This document shows positions 11,141-20,208 of a stretch of DNA of 64,000 nt, one piece after another. The notes under the pieces are model-generated. The model saw nothing but the letters and a program-made list of their open reading frames with translations, did not search any database and was not told where the DNA came from. Position 1 is the first letter of the stretch, and the number at the start of each line of letters is the position of its first letter. The DNA lies in NCBI RefSeq assembly GCF_000473105.1, contig NZ_KI421498.1:2294001-2358000 (forward strand), read 5' to 3'. The translations under genes and the position numbers were made by a program. The stretch comes from Phaeobacter inhibens DSM 16374. Lineage in GTDB: Bacteria; Pseudomonadota; Alphaproteobacteria; Rhodobacterales; Rhodobacteraceae.

Positions 11141-12442
11141 TTAGCCTTGGGTCTTGGCGAAACGGGCCAGCAGGTTGTTGGCTTCGGCTTCGATGGCATT
11201 GAACGCGTCTTCAACCGATGTTTCACCAGTCAGGATGCGACCATATTCGCGGTTCATTACGTCGCGGATCTGCACGTAAAAGCCCATGCGATAGCCTTTG
11301 GTGTTGTCACCACCGGGCAGCGACAGCTGCTGGATGCCAACCTCGGCAGCAGGGGCACGGTCATAATGGCCGTCCGCTTTCGCCATTTCATAAGCGGCTT
11401 CGGTGATCGGCACATACCCGGTCTCTTTGTGCCAGAAATACTGCACCTCAGAAGACGTCAGGAAGTCGAAGAACGCAGCGGTTGCCTTGTTTTCTTCGGC
11501 ATCATGACCAGCCATCGCGAACAGGGACGCACCACCGATGAAAGTCTGCGTCGGCTCTTTGGTCACACCTTCCCAGTAGGGCAGCATGGTTGCGGAGAAA
11601 TCAAACGGCAGGTCTTTCTTGCTCAGGCCACCAAAGGAGCCGGAAGAACCGAGCCACATGGCAACCTTGCCTTCTTCAAACGGCGTCTGATTGTCACCCC
11701 AGCCCGTGCCGAACCATTCGAAATGGCCCTTTTCCTGCCAGTCGGTCACGGCGGTGAAATGCGCTTTGATCGCGTCATTGTTCACTAGAATCTGAGTGTC
11801 GACGCTGTCGTAGCCATTGTTGTTGGTCGCAAACGGCAGGTTGTGGCGGGAATGGAAGTTCTCGGTGAAGATCCAGGGCAGGTGAGATTGCGACAAGGCG
11901 GTATAACCAGCCTCTTTCAGCGCGGGCGCGGTCACGGTCTGGAATTCTTCCCAGGTTTTGGGTGCGGTAACACCTGCTTTTTCCAACGCCTGGATATTGT
12001 AATACATGATGGGCGTGGAGGAGTTGAACGGCATGCCGATCATCTTGCCATCGCTGTCGGCGTAGAAATAGCGCACGCCAGCGATGTAGTCGTTGATGTC
12101 GAAATCAACGCCATTGTCGGCCAGCAGATCCTGAACCGGGATGGTCGCGCCCTTCGCGCCAATCACGGTAGCGGCGCCGGCGTCAAACACCTGCATCACA
12201 TTGGGTTGCTCACCCGCGCGGAAGGCGGCGATGCCCGCAGTCAGAGTCTCTTCATAGGTGCCCTTGAAAACCGGGGTGATCTTATACTCATCCTGGCTCG
12301 CGTTGAAGTCGGATGCGATCTGGTTGACGGTATCACCCAGCGCACCACCCATGGCGTGCCACCAGGTGATTTCAGTTTCGGCATATGCAGCATTGGCGGC
12401 GAATGCCAGCGTGGCAGCGGTTGTGAACGCAATACGTTTCAT
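11141..12442 (-). CDS. ugpB: Glycerol-3-phosphate periplasmic binding protein
   Basis: Extracellular solute-binding protein (family 1) of 433 residues. I chose ATG 12442 because a GGAG site lies 7 nt upstream and a clean signal peptide follows (MKRIAFTTAATLAFAANAAYA, cut before ETEITWWHAMGG). The ITWWHAMGG start and the later MPFNSSTPIMYYN are typical of UgpB. It is the first gene of ugpB-A-E-C, and the promoter lies in the gap shared with the LacI-type regulator. Transport of glycerophosphodiesters as well as glycerol-3-phosphate is known for the family. Confidence 0.93.
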   Translation of the reverse strand: MKRIAFTTAATLAFAANAAYAETEITWWHAMGGALGDTVNQIASDFNASQDEYKITPVFKGTYEETLTAGIAAFRAGEQPNVMQVFDAGAATVIGAKGATIPVQDLLADNGVDFDINDYIAGVRYFYADSDGKMIGMPFNSSTPIMYYNIQALEKAGVTAPKTWEEFQTVTAPALKEAGYTALSQSHLPWIFTENFHSRHNLPFATNNNGYDSVDTQILVNNDAIKAHFTAVTDWQEKGHFEWFGTGWGDNQTPFEEGKVAMWLGSSGSFGGLSKKDLPFDFSATMLPYWEGVTKEPTQTFIGGASLFAMAGHDAEENKATAAFFDFLTSSEVQYFWHKETGYVPITEAAYEMAKADGHYDRAPAAEVGIQQLSLPGGDNTKGYRMGFYVQIRDVMNREYGRILTGETSVEDAFNAIEAEANNLLARFAKTQG

Positions 12443-12569
12443 CTTCTGTCTCCGGTCCTCCGTCGCCCAGTTGCGAGCGAGCGGTTCCAATTGAACCACG
12501 GCGACCGGTTCAGCCCGCCGCGGTATTATGAATTGGCCTCCCCTTAGGCCAGTGAGCTCTGCTGCAGCA

Positions 12570-12587
12570 GCGCTTGAAGCGCTTTTG
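12570..12587. promoter_or_regulatory. Candidate LacI-type operator in the ugpB/LacI gap
   Basis: The sequence GCGCTTGAAGCGCTTTTG contains the perfect 8-bp palindrome AAGCGCTT with a central CG, the form preferred by LacI-family proteins, plus a partial second half-site (AGCGCTTGAAGCGCTT). It lies in the 267-bp gap between ugpB and the divergent regulator, so it could control both. No -35/-10 boxes could be fixed with confidence. Confidence 0.5.
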
Positions 12588-12709
12588 TCTCAGGAACGAG
12601 TCCATTGCACCAGACCTGCACACGTGTTCATATAGGGGCGGTATGTAACGGTTGTGTCAAGGGTTTCGGTGTTTAACGAAAAAAACATCCCGCCCGAGAG
12701 GGACGACAT

Positions 12710-13723
12710 ATGAAACGACAAAGCCCAGCAGCTGGCAGGCGGCTTCCGCGCGTGACAGCAGCGGATGTAGCTGAAATCGCAGGTGTTTCACGCTCAGCAG
12801 TGTCACGAGCCTTCACCGAGGGCGCCTATCTTGATCAGGAAAAACGCGAGCGCATCCTCTTGGCAGCGCATGAGCTGGGCTATCAACCGAATGCACTGGC
12901 GGCCACATTGCAGGGCGCCCGCTCCAATCTGGTTGCGGTCTTTGCTGGTGAGATGCGGAATGAATACGACAAGGAAGCAACCTCTGCTCTGATTGCTGGC
13001 CTGAACGCTGCGGGTAAATGGCCTGTGGTTATCGCTGGTAGTGGTGACCACGCCCGTGATGCCGTCACTCAGGTATTGCGCTATCCGCTGGACGCAATGA
13101 TTCTGCGCAGTGGCAGCCTCGCCACCGAGATCGTCGATCTCTGCAGCAAGCTGCATATTCCCGTTATCGCCTCCGGTCGGATTATCGATGCTGAGCGGGT
13201 CGATAATATATGTCTGCGCAACCACCAGGCGGCGATGTTGGCAGCAGATTTGTTTGCGAAACGGGGGCGGCAGCGAGTCGCCTTAGTGGGTGGACCGGAC
13301 GACTTCGGCGCGACCGCTGAGCGCCGGAACGGGCTGCTCGACGGCCTGACGAAACATCAGCTCACCCTGGCCGGAGAAATCAAAGGAAATTACACCACCG
13401 AGAGCGGATATTTCGCCACGCAGCGATTGTTGGAACAGGCCAACTTCGACGGAATATTCTGTGCCAATGATGCCATGGCCATCGGGGCACTCGGGGCGCT
13501 AAAGGACGCAGGGCGGCTTGTATCACAGGATATCTCGGTCATCGGTTTTGATGATATCGAAATGGCCCGCTGGCCGACCATCCGGCTTACCACATTGCGC
13601 AACCCGATTGCTGACATGGTCACTGCGGTATTGCGCTGTCTAGATCGGCGCCTTGACCACCCGCAGGCACAGGAAGAGACCGTGCTGCTGGATGCAGAAA
13701 TCATCCTGCGTGACACTCATTGA
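12710..13723 (+). CDS. LacI-family transcriptional regulator, likely of the ugp operon
   Basis: A protein of 337 residues. The N-terminal LacI helix-turn-helix is clear (VTAADVAEIAGVSRSAVSRAF, residues 15-35, then the hinge ALAATLQGARSN). The rest is a periplasmic-binding-protein-like sensor ending with the typical ISVIGFDDIEMA near residue 280. It is divergent from ugpB, so repression or activation of ugp in response to a glycerophosphate-type ligand is likely but unproven. The small GAGAGG ribosome site before ATG 12710 supports this start. Confidence 0.88.
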   Translation: MKRQSPAAGRRLPRVTAADVAEIAGVSRSAVSRAFTEGAYLDQEKRERILLAAHELGYQPNALAATLQGARSNLVAVFAGEMRNEYDKEATSALIAGLNAAGKWPVVIAGSGDHARDAVTQVLRYPLDAMILRSGSLATEIVDLCSKLHIPVIASGRIIDAERVDNICLRNHQAAMLAADLFAKRGRQRVALVGGPDDFGATAERRNGLLDGLTKHQLTLAGEIKGNYTTESGYFATQRLLEQANFDGIFCANDAMAIGALGALKDAGRLVSQDISVIGFDDIEMARWPTIRLTTLRNPIADMVTAVLRCLDRRLDHPQAQEETVLLDAEIILRDTH

Positions 13724-13895
13724 CCACCATCGCCTGTTTACTAGCGGCAGCCCCAATAACTTACCACCTAAGGCAGATCTACCCGCCTGCGACCTCAGAC
13801 GATGAAGTCATTTTCCGCGCCCCAAGGCGCAGGCGCCAGATTGTGTCCAGACTTGTTTGCTCCTCGCATGATGATGCTTTCCCTCCTGGGTTGAG

Positions 13896-16751
13896 CTAGG
13901 ATAGGCTGAGGCCCGAACTTAGCACTCCAGAAGAGCTATCAGAGGACGGTTGGTAGATCCGTTCTTGCGAAGAATCCACCTGCCAGAGAGCGCGTGCCAA
14001 CCGGTCATTGTTCAGCAAGTCCGGGGTTTCATCAGTGCCGCGCCAAGGCACCAACTCTCCCCCGTCTGAAAGCGACCGTACCTCCCGGCGCGCCAGCACA
14101 GGCAAAATGCGGGGTCCGTAGGCCTGCTCCACCCGATAGAGTATCAGTTGCGGCAGGCATTTATAGAGGCACAGCCGATCTGCCGGGCGAAGCGTTGAAA
14201 CAGCCATCGGACCCGGGTAAAACGTTTCGCTGGGGATCCCGTTGGACATAAGATTATCATGCGTTTTCAGCAGGATATGCACGTATGTTACCTGCGTCAT
14301 CTCGCATGCAAAAGACGCAAAATCAGTCATCTGGGCCAAGTGCTTAGCTCGCAGATGCAACGGTCGACCACTGCTACGATGCTTCATAAGGATGCAATGC
14401 TGAGGCGACACAACAGGTGCCCCGTCGCTGCCAAAAGCGTCAGAGTTCAATCGAACCGGCATCAGCGCTTCCGGTAACTGTTTGCGAGCAGTTGTGGAGA
14501 AAGAGGCGCCAACCCAGAGGACGCGCTGCACCCCTGCACCCAAAGTTGTGACGTAATCACCCGGACTGAGTTCCTCGGCCCTTACCGGCCCGGTTGGCGT
14601 ATCAATCAGCGTCCCGGCCGTAAAACAAGGAATGCCCATTGCATACATTTCAGGCCCGCTATCCACCTGCGACGACTGAACCCCGACCAGCGTAATACTC
14701 TCTCCGTTCGGGAAGGTCATGATCGCGTCGCCGGTTCCGTCACCATTGGTATCGGTCACCACGATATCACCGATTTTGACCGGATCTCCGGCCAAATTCG
14801 TGAGGCCCGAAACATCCAGTTGATCAACGGTGGTTCCGTCACCGCTGTCGCCCAGATCAAAGTTGTAGATCAGATCTGAGCCAGATCCATCTTCCAGTAT
14901 CACCTCATCGCGATCCGTATCTGCCGTCAGCTGAATTGTATCGTCACCGGTCCCGCCAATGACCGTGTCAGATCCCGTTCCCGCATCGATATAGTCGCCA
15001 CCAGTGCCACCATCGAGATAATCATCGCCGGCCCCGCCGCGCAGATCATCAGTGCCCGAACCACCTAGGATAGTGTCGTCACCGCCACCACTGTTCACGT
15101 AGGCGAGGTTCCCAGATTGAGCCGACCCGTCAATATAATCTGATTTCTCTGTCCCAGTTATGCTTTCGATTTCGGAAAACTGGGCCGTATCACTGCCGAC
15201 GGTAACTGTGCCGGCCTCAGGTCCCGACATGGTGATCACGGCCCCAGAAGAAAGCTGAGACAGATCGAGGGAATCCTGATCAACCCCACCCTCACCGCCA
15301 GTGATGGTATCGTTCCCAAAACCATCTTGCAGGATGATCTGATCCTGCCCGTCCCCCCCATCGATACTATCTGCTCCGTATCCGCCGGTTAGGGTGTCGT
15401 CGCCCTCGCCCCCGCTGAGTGTCGCGCCACTTATAACGGAAGTGCCGAAAAACTGTGCTGGATCCGAGATCGCAGCGCCGCCATCATTGTAGAACCGAAA
15501 CGACTGGGTATTCCCGTTGGCATAGGTCACGACAAAGTCCGACACGCCGGAGCTGGCGAGCGTGTTTGTGAACGAAACAGGCTCTTCCGAAAGGTAGACT
15601 TTGTCGATCCCGACATCAAATTGGCTCACCCCCAGAAAGGCGCCATCAGTGGTATTCAAAACCGTAATTGAATCGTAGACGTCATCGCTGCCGGTTGTTC
15701 CTGGTGTGCCCCCCATTGAAATTGAGCTGCTGCTGGAACTGCCGGGGTTCCAGGCAAAATCGTTGCTGTCATAGTCACCAGATGCAGATCCCCCATCGGA
15801 AACTACTGTCGCGCCTGACGGTGCAACGGAGCCCCCTGATGCGGCATTTACCGTGATTTGATCGTTGCCGGCGCCGCCAACTAGGGTGTCACCGCTTGAC
15901 CCCGTTACAACGTCGTCCCCCGAGCCGGCGTCAATGGAATCTGCCCCCGCCCCGCCGTCGACGGTATCAGCCCCCGCACCGGTGGAGATCGTGTCGTCTC
16001 CCATACCACCCGTGACGCTGTTGTCACCACCGCCGGTTTGGACATTGATCGCCGAGGTCGCAGCAGAGCCATCTAGCGTATCGTGTCCAGAATGGAGGTA
16101 GAACCGTTCAAATTCCCAGAAATAGGCTGTCTGGCCGCCAAATGTGACAGTGCCATCACCATCGCCGGTAAAGGTGACGTTGACATCAACACCGGCGTAG
16201 TCACCATAAACTTCGAGCATATCGCCCAAAGTTTCGCCAGTTTCGCCACCATAAAGCGACTCGCCATCCATGTTGTCGTAGATGGCCACCCAATCATCAC
16301 CACCCTCACCATAGAAAGTGTCGTTACCGGTATCGGTGTCGTAGTTGTCGCTCCCCTCGCCGCCAAAGATAATGTCATCGCCTGAGGAGCCGGTCAGATA
16401 GTCATCACCATCGCCGCCATAGATAACGTTGTCATTGGCATCGCCGCTAATCGTGTCGTTGCCAGATGTGCCCGACATTGAATTAGCGGGGATCGTCGTG
16501 GCGTTGGCGGATCCGCTCGTCGTGTACCAAGTGTCTGGTACAAAATAAACATTCCCGTCACTGCCGTAGTGATAGGTGCCGGTGTCGGTAACGTTTGAGT
16601 AGGTCTGACCGTCGCCCTGGTATTGCCCGCTCCAGGTCCAGCTGCCGGTTCCGATAACATCCGATGAGGTGAAAGCAGATTGATTGGCAGAGATTCCATC
16701 CCCGGAATCCAACGTGCCGTCACCTAGCGTAACAAGATATCCAACTGCCAT
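13896..16751 (-). CDS. RTX (calcium-binding repeat) protein with C-terminal Hint domain
   Basis: Large acidic protein of 951 residues. ATG 16751 is preferred because GGAGG lies 8 nt upstream; a 13-residue extension has no such site. Residues 1-105 form an unassigned Gly/Ser/Thr-rich region (AVGYLVTLGDGTLDSGDG). Four blocks of GGxGxDxLxG nonapeptides follow (for example GGDGDDYLTG and GGAGADSIDAGSGDD). A Hint_2-type domain begins at PCFTAGTLIDTPTGPVRAEE near residue 709 and continues to VVSPQHCILMKH. RTX repeats bind Ca2+ and mark type I secreted proteins. Hint domains can self-cleave after the leading Cys; whether this one does is not known. No exporter gene is adjacent. The gene converges with the LacI gene. 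Confidence 0.85.
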   Translation of the reverse strand: MAVGYLVTLGDGTLDSGDGISANQSAFTSSDVIGTGSWTWSGQYQGDGQTYSNVTDTGTYHYGSDGNVYFVPDTWYTTSGSANATTIPANSMSGTSGNDTISGDANDNVIYGGDGDDYLTGSSGDDIIFGGEGSDNYDTDTGNDTFYGEGGDDWVAIYDNMDGESLYGGETGETLGDMLEVYGDYAGVDVNVTFTGDGDGTVTFGGQTAYFWEFERFYLHSGHDTLDGSAATSAINVQTGGGDNSVTGGMGDDTISTGAGADTVDGGAGADSIDAGSGDDVVTGSSGDTLVGGAGNDQITVNAASGGSVAPSGATVVSDGGSASGDYDSNDFAWNPGSSSSSSISMGGTPGTTGSDDVYDSITVLNTTDGAFLGVSQFDVGIDKVYLSEEPVSFTNTLASSGVSDFVVTYANGNTQSFRFYNDGGAAISDPAQFFGTSVISGATLSGGEGDDTLTGGYGADSIDGGDGQDQIILQDGFGNDTITGGEGGVDQDSLDLSQLSSGAVITMSGPEAGTVTVGSDTAQFSEIESITGTEKSDYIDGSAQSGNLAYVNSGGGDDTILGGSGTDDLRGGAGDDYLDGGTGGDYIDAGTGSDTVIGGTGDDTIQLTADTDRDEVILEDGSGSDLIYNFDLGDSGDGTTVDQLDVSGLTNLAGDPVKIGDIVVTDTNGDGTGDAIMTFPNGESITLVGVQSSQVDSGPEMYAMGIPCFTAGTLIDTPTGPVRAEELSPGDYVTTLGAGVQRVLWVGASFSTTARKQLPEALMPVRLNSDAFGSDGAPVVSPQHCILMKHRSSGRPLHLRAKHLAQMTDFASFACEMTQVTYVHILLKTHDNLMSNGIPSETFYPGPMAVSTLRPADRLCLYKCLPQLILYRVEQAYGPRILPVLARREVRSLSDGGELVPWRGTDETPDLLNNDRLARALWQVDSSQERIYQPSSDSSSGVLSSGLSLS
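14935..16480 (-). repeat. RTX nonapeptide repeat region
   Basis: Degenerate DNA repeats coding GGxGxDxLx-type units, in four clusters separated by about 100-residue non-repeat segments. The first clusters are near the N terminus, the last (GGAGDDYLDGGTGGDYIDAG) just before the Hint domain. Each pair of turns would form a calcium-binding parallel beta-roll. Confidence 0.85.
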
Positions 16752-17187
16752 GTTCAGCCTCCAAGATGACCGCTCTTCGAGGGCACGCAAACTGCATCAG
16801 GCGCATCTCAGCGGGTACACCACCCTAGACAAGGAGGGTTGAAAAGGGGTGAAGACCCTAGCGGGCAAAACTCGGAAAGCAGATTCGGTGCAATAAATCC
16901 AAAATACTGCTAACTCCAACCGTTGAGCTGATCGCAGAATATAGTGAAGACTTGGTTACGTGCTCTTCTGAAATGCCATCGCTTTGAGGTTGGCCTGCTC
17001 TCCAACTGAGCAGGCAGACGATGGAAAAGAAGCCGGCTCCCTATCTTGTGTGTGACCGACGACCTCATCCGGGAATGCCTGGCTAAGTGACGCTCCCACC
17101 CACAGCCGAAACCACTCGCGCATAAAACAGGGGTATTTCGCCCTTTTTCAAGCGCTCTGCGTGTTGCGATGTTGTCAGAAAAGCCAG
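16752..17187. other. Non-coding gap between RTX gene and tRNA-Gln
   Basis: 436 bp with no credible gene. It must contain the RTX gene promoter, which I could not fix. A hairpin GCCTGCTC/GAGCAGGC with a 7-nt loop lies at 16993-17015. It has no T-run on either side, so it is not a clear terminator for the tRNA. Confidence 0.6.
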
Positions 17188-17262
17188 TGGCTGGGGTGGT
17201 AGGATTCGAACCTACGATCTTCAGTACCAAAAACTGTTGCCTTACCACTTGGCCACACCCCA
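17188..17262 (-). tRNA. tRNA-Gln (anticodon UUG)
   Basis: 75-nt cloverleaf read on the minus strand. The acceptor stem TGGGGTG pairs with CACCCCA, followed by discriminator G and an encoded CCA (plus-strand TGG at 17188-17190). The D arm is GCC-AAGTGGTAA-GGC, the anticodon loop TTTTGGT has anticodon TTG at its centre, and the T arm includes GGTTCGAATCC. The top pair of the anticodon stem is an A-A mismatch, seen in many tRNA-Gln. No integrase or att-like repeat flanks it. Confidence 0.97.
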
Positions 17263-17399
17263 TCGGTGAGCGGCTGTCTAAAGGCAGATATCGGGAGGCG
17301 CAAGGGGGTTTTTGGAAAAAAATGCAGTTTTCGCGCTTCCCTTTGATCCCACGGATTGGCCTTGGAAATCACCGCCTGCGATCTTTGGTTTTTCGTGGT

Positions 17400-18389
17400 T
17401 CACCCGGTCTTTACAAGGATCGCTCCTGCGCGTTTTCCGGCTTCCACGGCGTGATGCGCCTTAGCTGTATCGACCAGGTCGAAGACCGCAGCAATAGGAG
17501 GCTGAAGCGCGCCCTGAGCTGCAGCGGCGTTGATCCGTTCGATGGCATTGTGCCGGGCCTCTGCGAGCAGCAGATAGACCAGCGCCATTTCCAGTGTCAC
17601 AGCTTTGAACATCAAGGGATAAAACGGCAGGTTTGGGGTCATGTTCCGCGCCGATCCATATGCGGCGATGCGCCCGTTGGGGGCGATAACGGCGGTGTCG
17701 ACCGTACAGTTGGCACCGAATTCGACCTCAACAATGTGATCCATGGGGCGGCCCCCGTTTGCGGCCAAGATCTGTTCGGCCAGATCATCCTCAGCGTAAC
17801 TCAGCACCGCATCGGCGCCAACACGTCGGACGCGATCAAAATCCTCTGGCGAGCAGGTGGCAACCACCCGCGCACCACCCCATTTGGCCAGCTGCACCGC
17901 CAGCAGACCAACAGTACCGGCTCCTCCCTGTACCAGCACGGTTTTGCCGCCGACATCACCGCCAGAAAACACCGTGTGGGCCGCTGTAAGCCCTGGAATA
18001 CCCAGAACTGCCCCCTGTTGCAGGGTCAGCCCAGCGGGCAAAGCGACAGCCTGATCCGCAGGCAGGGTGATCGAACAGGCTGCAGTGCCATTTGGACGCT
18101 GCCACTGACCATTCCAGATCCAGACTTCCTCACCGATCCGGGCCGGATCAACTCCTTCGCCCACCTCGACGATCACCCCAGATCCGTCGCTATGCGGGAC
18201 AATCACGGGATAGGGTAGTTCAGAGACACCGGCACGGGCACCGGCCCTCGCCTTCACATCCGATGGGTTGACGCCAGAATAGGCCAGTTCAACGCGGAGC
18301 TCGCCCCGCGCAGGCGCGATATCGGGCAAATCCTCCAACTGCAGCACAGTTTCCGCCGATCCAAATGCCCGATATGTGATCGCTTTCAT
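17400..18389 (-). CDS. Medium-chain dehydrogenase/reductase, NADPH:quinone reductase type
   Basis: A protein of 329 residues. ATG 18389 is used because conserved sequence starts there (MKAITYRAFGSAETVLQLED); the longer frame adds 46 residues without similarity. GroES-like N-terminal domain (YSGVNPSDVKARAG near residue 40; no zinc-binding cysteines), then a Rossmann domain with VLVQGGAGTVGLLAVQLAKW near residue 145. It would reduce quinones or activated alkenals with NADPH; the substrate is unknown. It has no operon partner: the upstream gene on the same strand ends at 18544 and a hairpin lies between them. Confidence 0.85.
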   Translation of the reverse strand: MKAITYRAFGSAETVLQLEDLPDIAPARGELRVELAYSGVNPSDVKARAGARAGVSELPYPVIVPHSDGSGVIVEVGEGVDPARIGEEVWIWNGQWQRPNGTAACSITLPADQAVALPAGLTLQQGAVLGIPGLTAAHTVFSGGDVGGKTVLVQGGAGTVGLLAVQLAKWGGARVVATCSPEDFDRVRRVGADAVLSYAEDDLAEQILAANGGRPMDHIVEVEFGANCTVDTAVIAPNGRIAAYGSARNMTPNLPFYPLMFKAVTLEMALVYLLLAEARHNAIERINAAAAQGALQPPIAAVFDLVDTAKAHHAVEAGKRAGAILVKTG

Positions 18390-18467
18390 AATGTGGCCCT
18401 TTTCACCTGATGCTACCGACCGCCTGCTCCGACAGGACCAGGCGTCAGTCACCCCGCAAAAGAGCGA

Positions 18468-18498
18468 AGACGCGGCGGGCTTGCAAGCCCCCGCGTCT
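18468..18498 (-). terminator. Hairpin after the winged-helix/TPR regulator gene
   Basis: Nearly perfect stem AGACGCGG-C-GGGCTT / AAGCCC-CCGCGTCT with one bulged base. On the minus strand it is followed by TCGCTCTTTTGC, a weak T-rich stretch. It probably ends transcription of the gene stopping at 18544, or insulates it from the downstream reductase. Confidence 0.6.
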
Positions 18499-18543
18499 GC
18501 GTTGCTTTCACCGGGGTTGAAAATCACCCGGCTTTCATCGTGT

Positions 18544-20208
18544 TCAGGCAGGAACGCCTGCAGATCTCAGCGCCTTGCTCCAGTCCTTGCCAAAGGAGGC
18601 ATTGGGGGCAGCATGGTCCTTTTCATAGCGGGCGATATTGAAGCCCGGCTGGACATCCAAGAGGGACTTCACAACATCCCGCGCCTTTGCCGTCTGACCC
18701 ATCGAGTGCAGGGCAATGGCCTTCGTCCGCAACGTTGCCGGGAACGTCGGGTTAGCCTGTAGCGACCGATCCGCAAGGCTAATCGCGCGGTCATAGTTCT
18801 GTGCCCCAAGATTGGCCGTCGCCGAGAGCGAATCGAAATAGTATCGCTGCGGCCCAAGAGGTGACAGCCGACGCGCGGCATCGGTCAGGCGTACAGCGTC
18901 TTCCGGCTGGTTCTGATAGGCGAGTGTGGTCCCTTTCAGCAGCAAGGCCAGGGCTTCGTTCGGGTTGTCCTTCAACGCAAGATCATAGGAATCCTGCGCC
19001 AGATCAAAGCGGAACATCAGATGGCTGGCGATCAATCCGCGCACCGTCAACGCCAGAGAGAAGGAAGGGTCCTGCGCCAGTGCCGCCGCAACCAACTGAT
19101 TGGCCAGATGTGCATCCAGCTGCCGATCAGTCGAGAACCCCTTCTGGACCCGCATCACATGCCACATGGCCATCCATGTCAGAGCAACCGGGTGCTGTAC
19201 CTCTCGCTCCAACAATACCGCGAGAATTTCCTGCGCCTGATTGAACTGCGGCAACTGCATGTCCTGCATCAGTGCAATCGCCGCCATCAGCAGCGTATGG
19301 CTGTCGTGTTTGGACAGGGGGCGAAAGCCGACCAGTCGCACTGACTCTCCCACAACCGTCCATCCGATCTGCGCAGTCACATCCCGCAACGCGGCACTAC
19401 AGCCGCTGGTCAGTGACGAGAGGGCCTCCGTGAAATCACGGGACCAGATGACCCGCTCACGCTCGGCATCATGCAGATCGACCTGTAACCGATACGTCTG
19501 CCCGGTAACATTTACCGTTCCTGAGACCAGATAATTGGCGCCCGCCATCGAGTAGACTTCGCTTGGCCGGATCTGATGCGGATCAAACTGCCGCGAGGCC
19601 AGATAAGACGTCACGCAAAAGGCGTGGCTGCGCGACAGATGGCGCACCAATTCCTCAGAGAGCAATGCACCGAGCGGCGATTTCGCATCTCCGGGCGCAC
19701 GGTGCACAAACGGTAGAACCGCAATCGGTGGCAGCAGGCTGTCAAGCACCGCACGGCTATAGTTCCGCAGCATTCCGGTGGCAGCCCGGTTCCGCGCATC
19801 GGCTCGTGTCAGCTCATTGCGCTGCTGTTCCAACCAGACTGCAAATGTCGTCTCATGCGGGAGTTCGAATCCCTCCATGAAATCGCCTTTTCCCGGATCC
19901 GCATCCACTTCGATCTTGGACAAATCCAGTACCACGCGCTCCCGATTTGCAGAGAGTAGAGTCGCGCAGTCCGCGCCAAGATGTCTTCGAAGGGTCGAAA
20001 GCGCGGTCCGCAGGCTCGCCTTGGCCTGTTCTGGCTGCGCCAAACTCCAAAGTGTGCGCTCCAGAAAGGCCCGCGTTCGGACCCCCCCCTCTGCGGTAGA
20101 CAAAAGTGCCAATAGTGCTTGGTGCTTTGAGCCGAGGAGAATACTTTCTCCATCGGGCAGAAAAACTCCAAAAGCGCCAAAATGGCGAATTCTAAGTTTA
20201 TTTTCCAT
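18544..20208 (-). CDS. Winged-helix (SARP/CadC-like) regulator with TPR-like C-terminal half
   Basis: A protein of 554 residues. Residues 1-100 resemble an OmpR/SARP-type winged helix (LRIRHFGAFGVFLPDG, then ASLRTALSTLRRHLGAD). The middle (about 165-285) resembles the adenylate-cyclase-like periplasmic/TolB-type segment found in CadC-like proteins (IAVLPFVHRAPGD and YLVSGTVNVTGQTYRLQVDL). The C-terminal half (about 310-540) is helical with TPR-like units (NPTFPATLRTKAIALHSMGQ). No phosphoacceptor receiver and no clear membrane segment are seen. Ligand and targets are unknown. It stands alone after a 400-bp gap that contains repeated CCAAACCCCC motifs, possible autoregulatory sites. Confidence 0.75.
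   Translation of the reverse strand: MENKLRIRHFGAFGVFLPDGESILLGSKHQALLALLSTAEGGVRTRAFLERTLWSLAQPEQAKASLRTALSTLRRHLGADCATLLSANRERVVLDLSKIEVDADPGKGDFMEGFELPHETTFAVWLEQQRNELTRADARNRAATGMLRNYSRAVLDSLLPPIAVLPFVHRAPGDAKSPLGALLSEELVRHLSRSHAFCVTSYLASRQFDPHQIRPSEVYSMAGANYLVSGTVNVTGQTYRLQVDLHDAERERVIWSRDFTEALSSLTSGCSAALRDVTAQIGWTVVGESVRLVGFRPLSKHDSHTLLMAAIALMQDMQLPQFNQAQEILAVLLEREVQHPVALTWMAMWHVMRVQKGFSTDRQLDAHLANQLVAAALAQDPSFSLALTVRGLIASHLMFRFDLAQDSYDLALKDNPNEALALLLKGTTLAYQNQPEDAVRLTDAARRLSPLGPQRYYFDSLSATANLGAQNYDRAISLADRSLQANPTFPATLRTKAIALHSMGQTAKARDVVKSLLDVQPGFNIARYEKDHAAPNASFGKDWSKALRSAGVPA

Noticed and set aside
16993-17015. Hairpin as tRNA terminator
   Set aside because: It lies about 170 bp from the tRNA 3' end and has no T-run.
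17188-17262. tRNA-Gln as an integration site
   Set aside because: No integrase gene and no repeat of the tRNA 3' end seen within the window.
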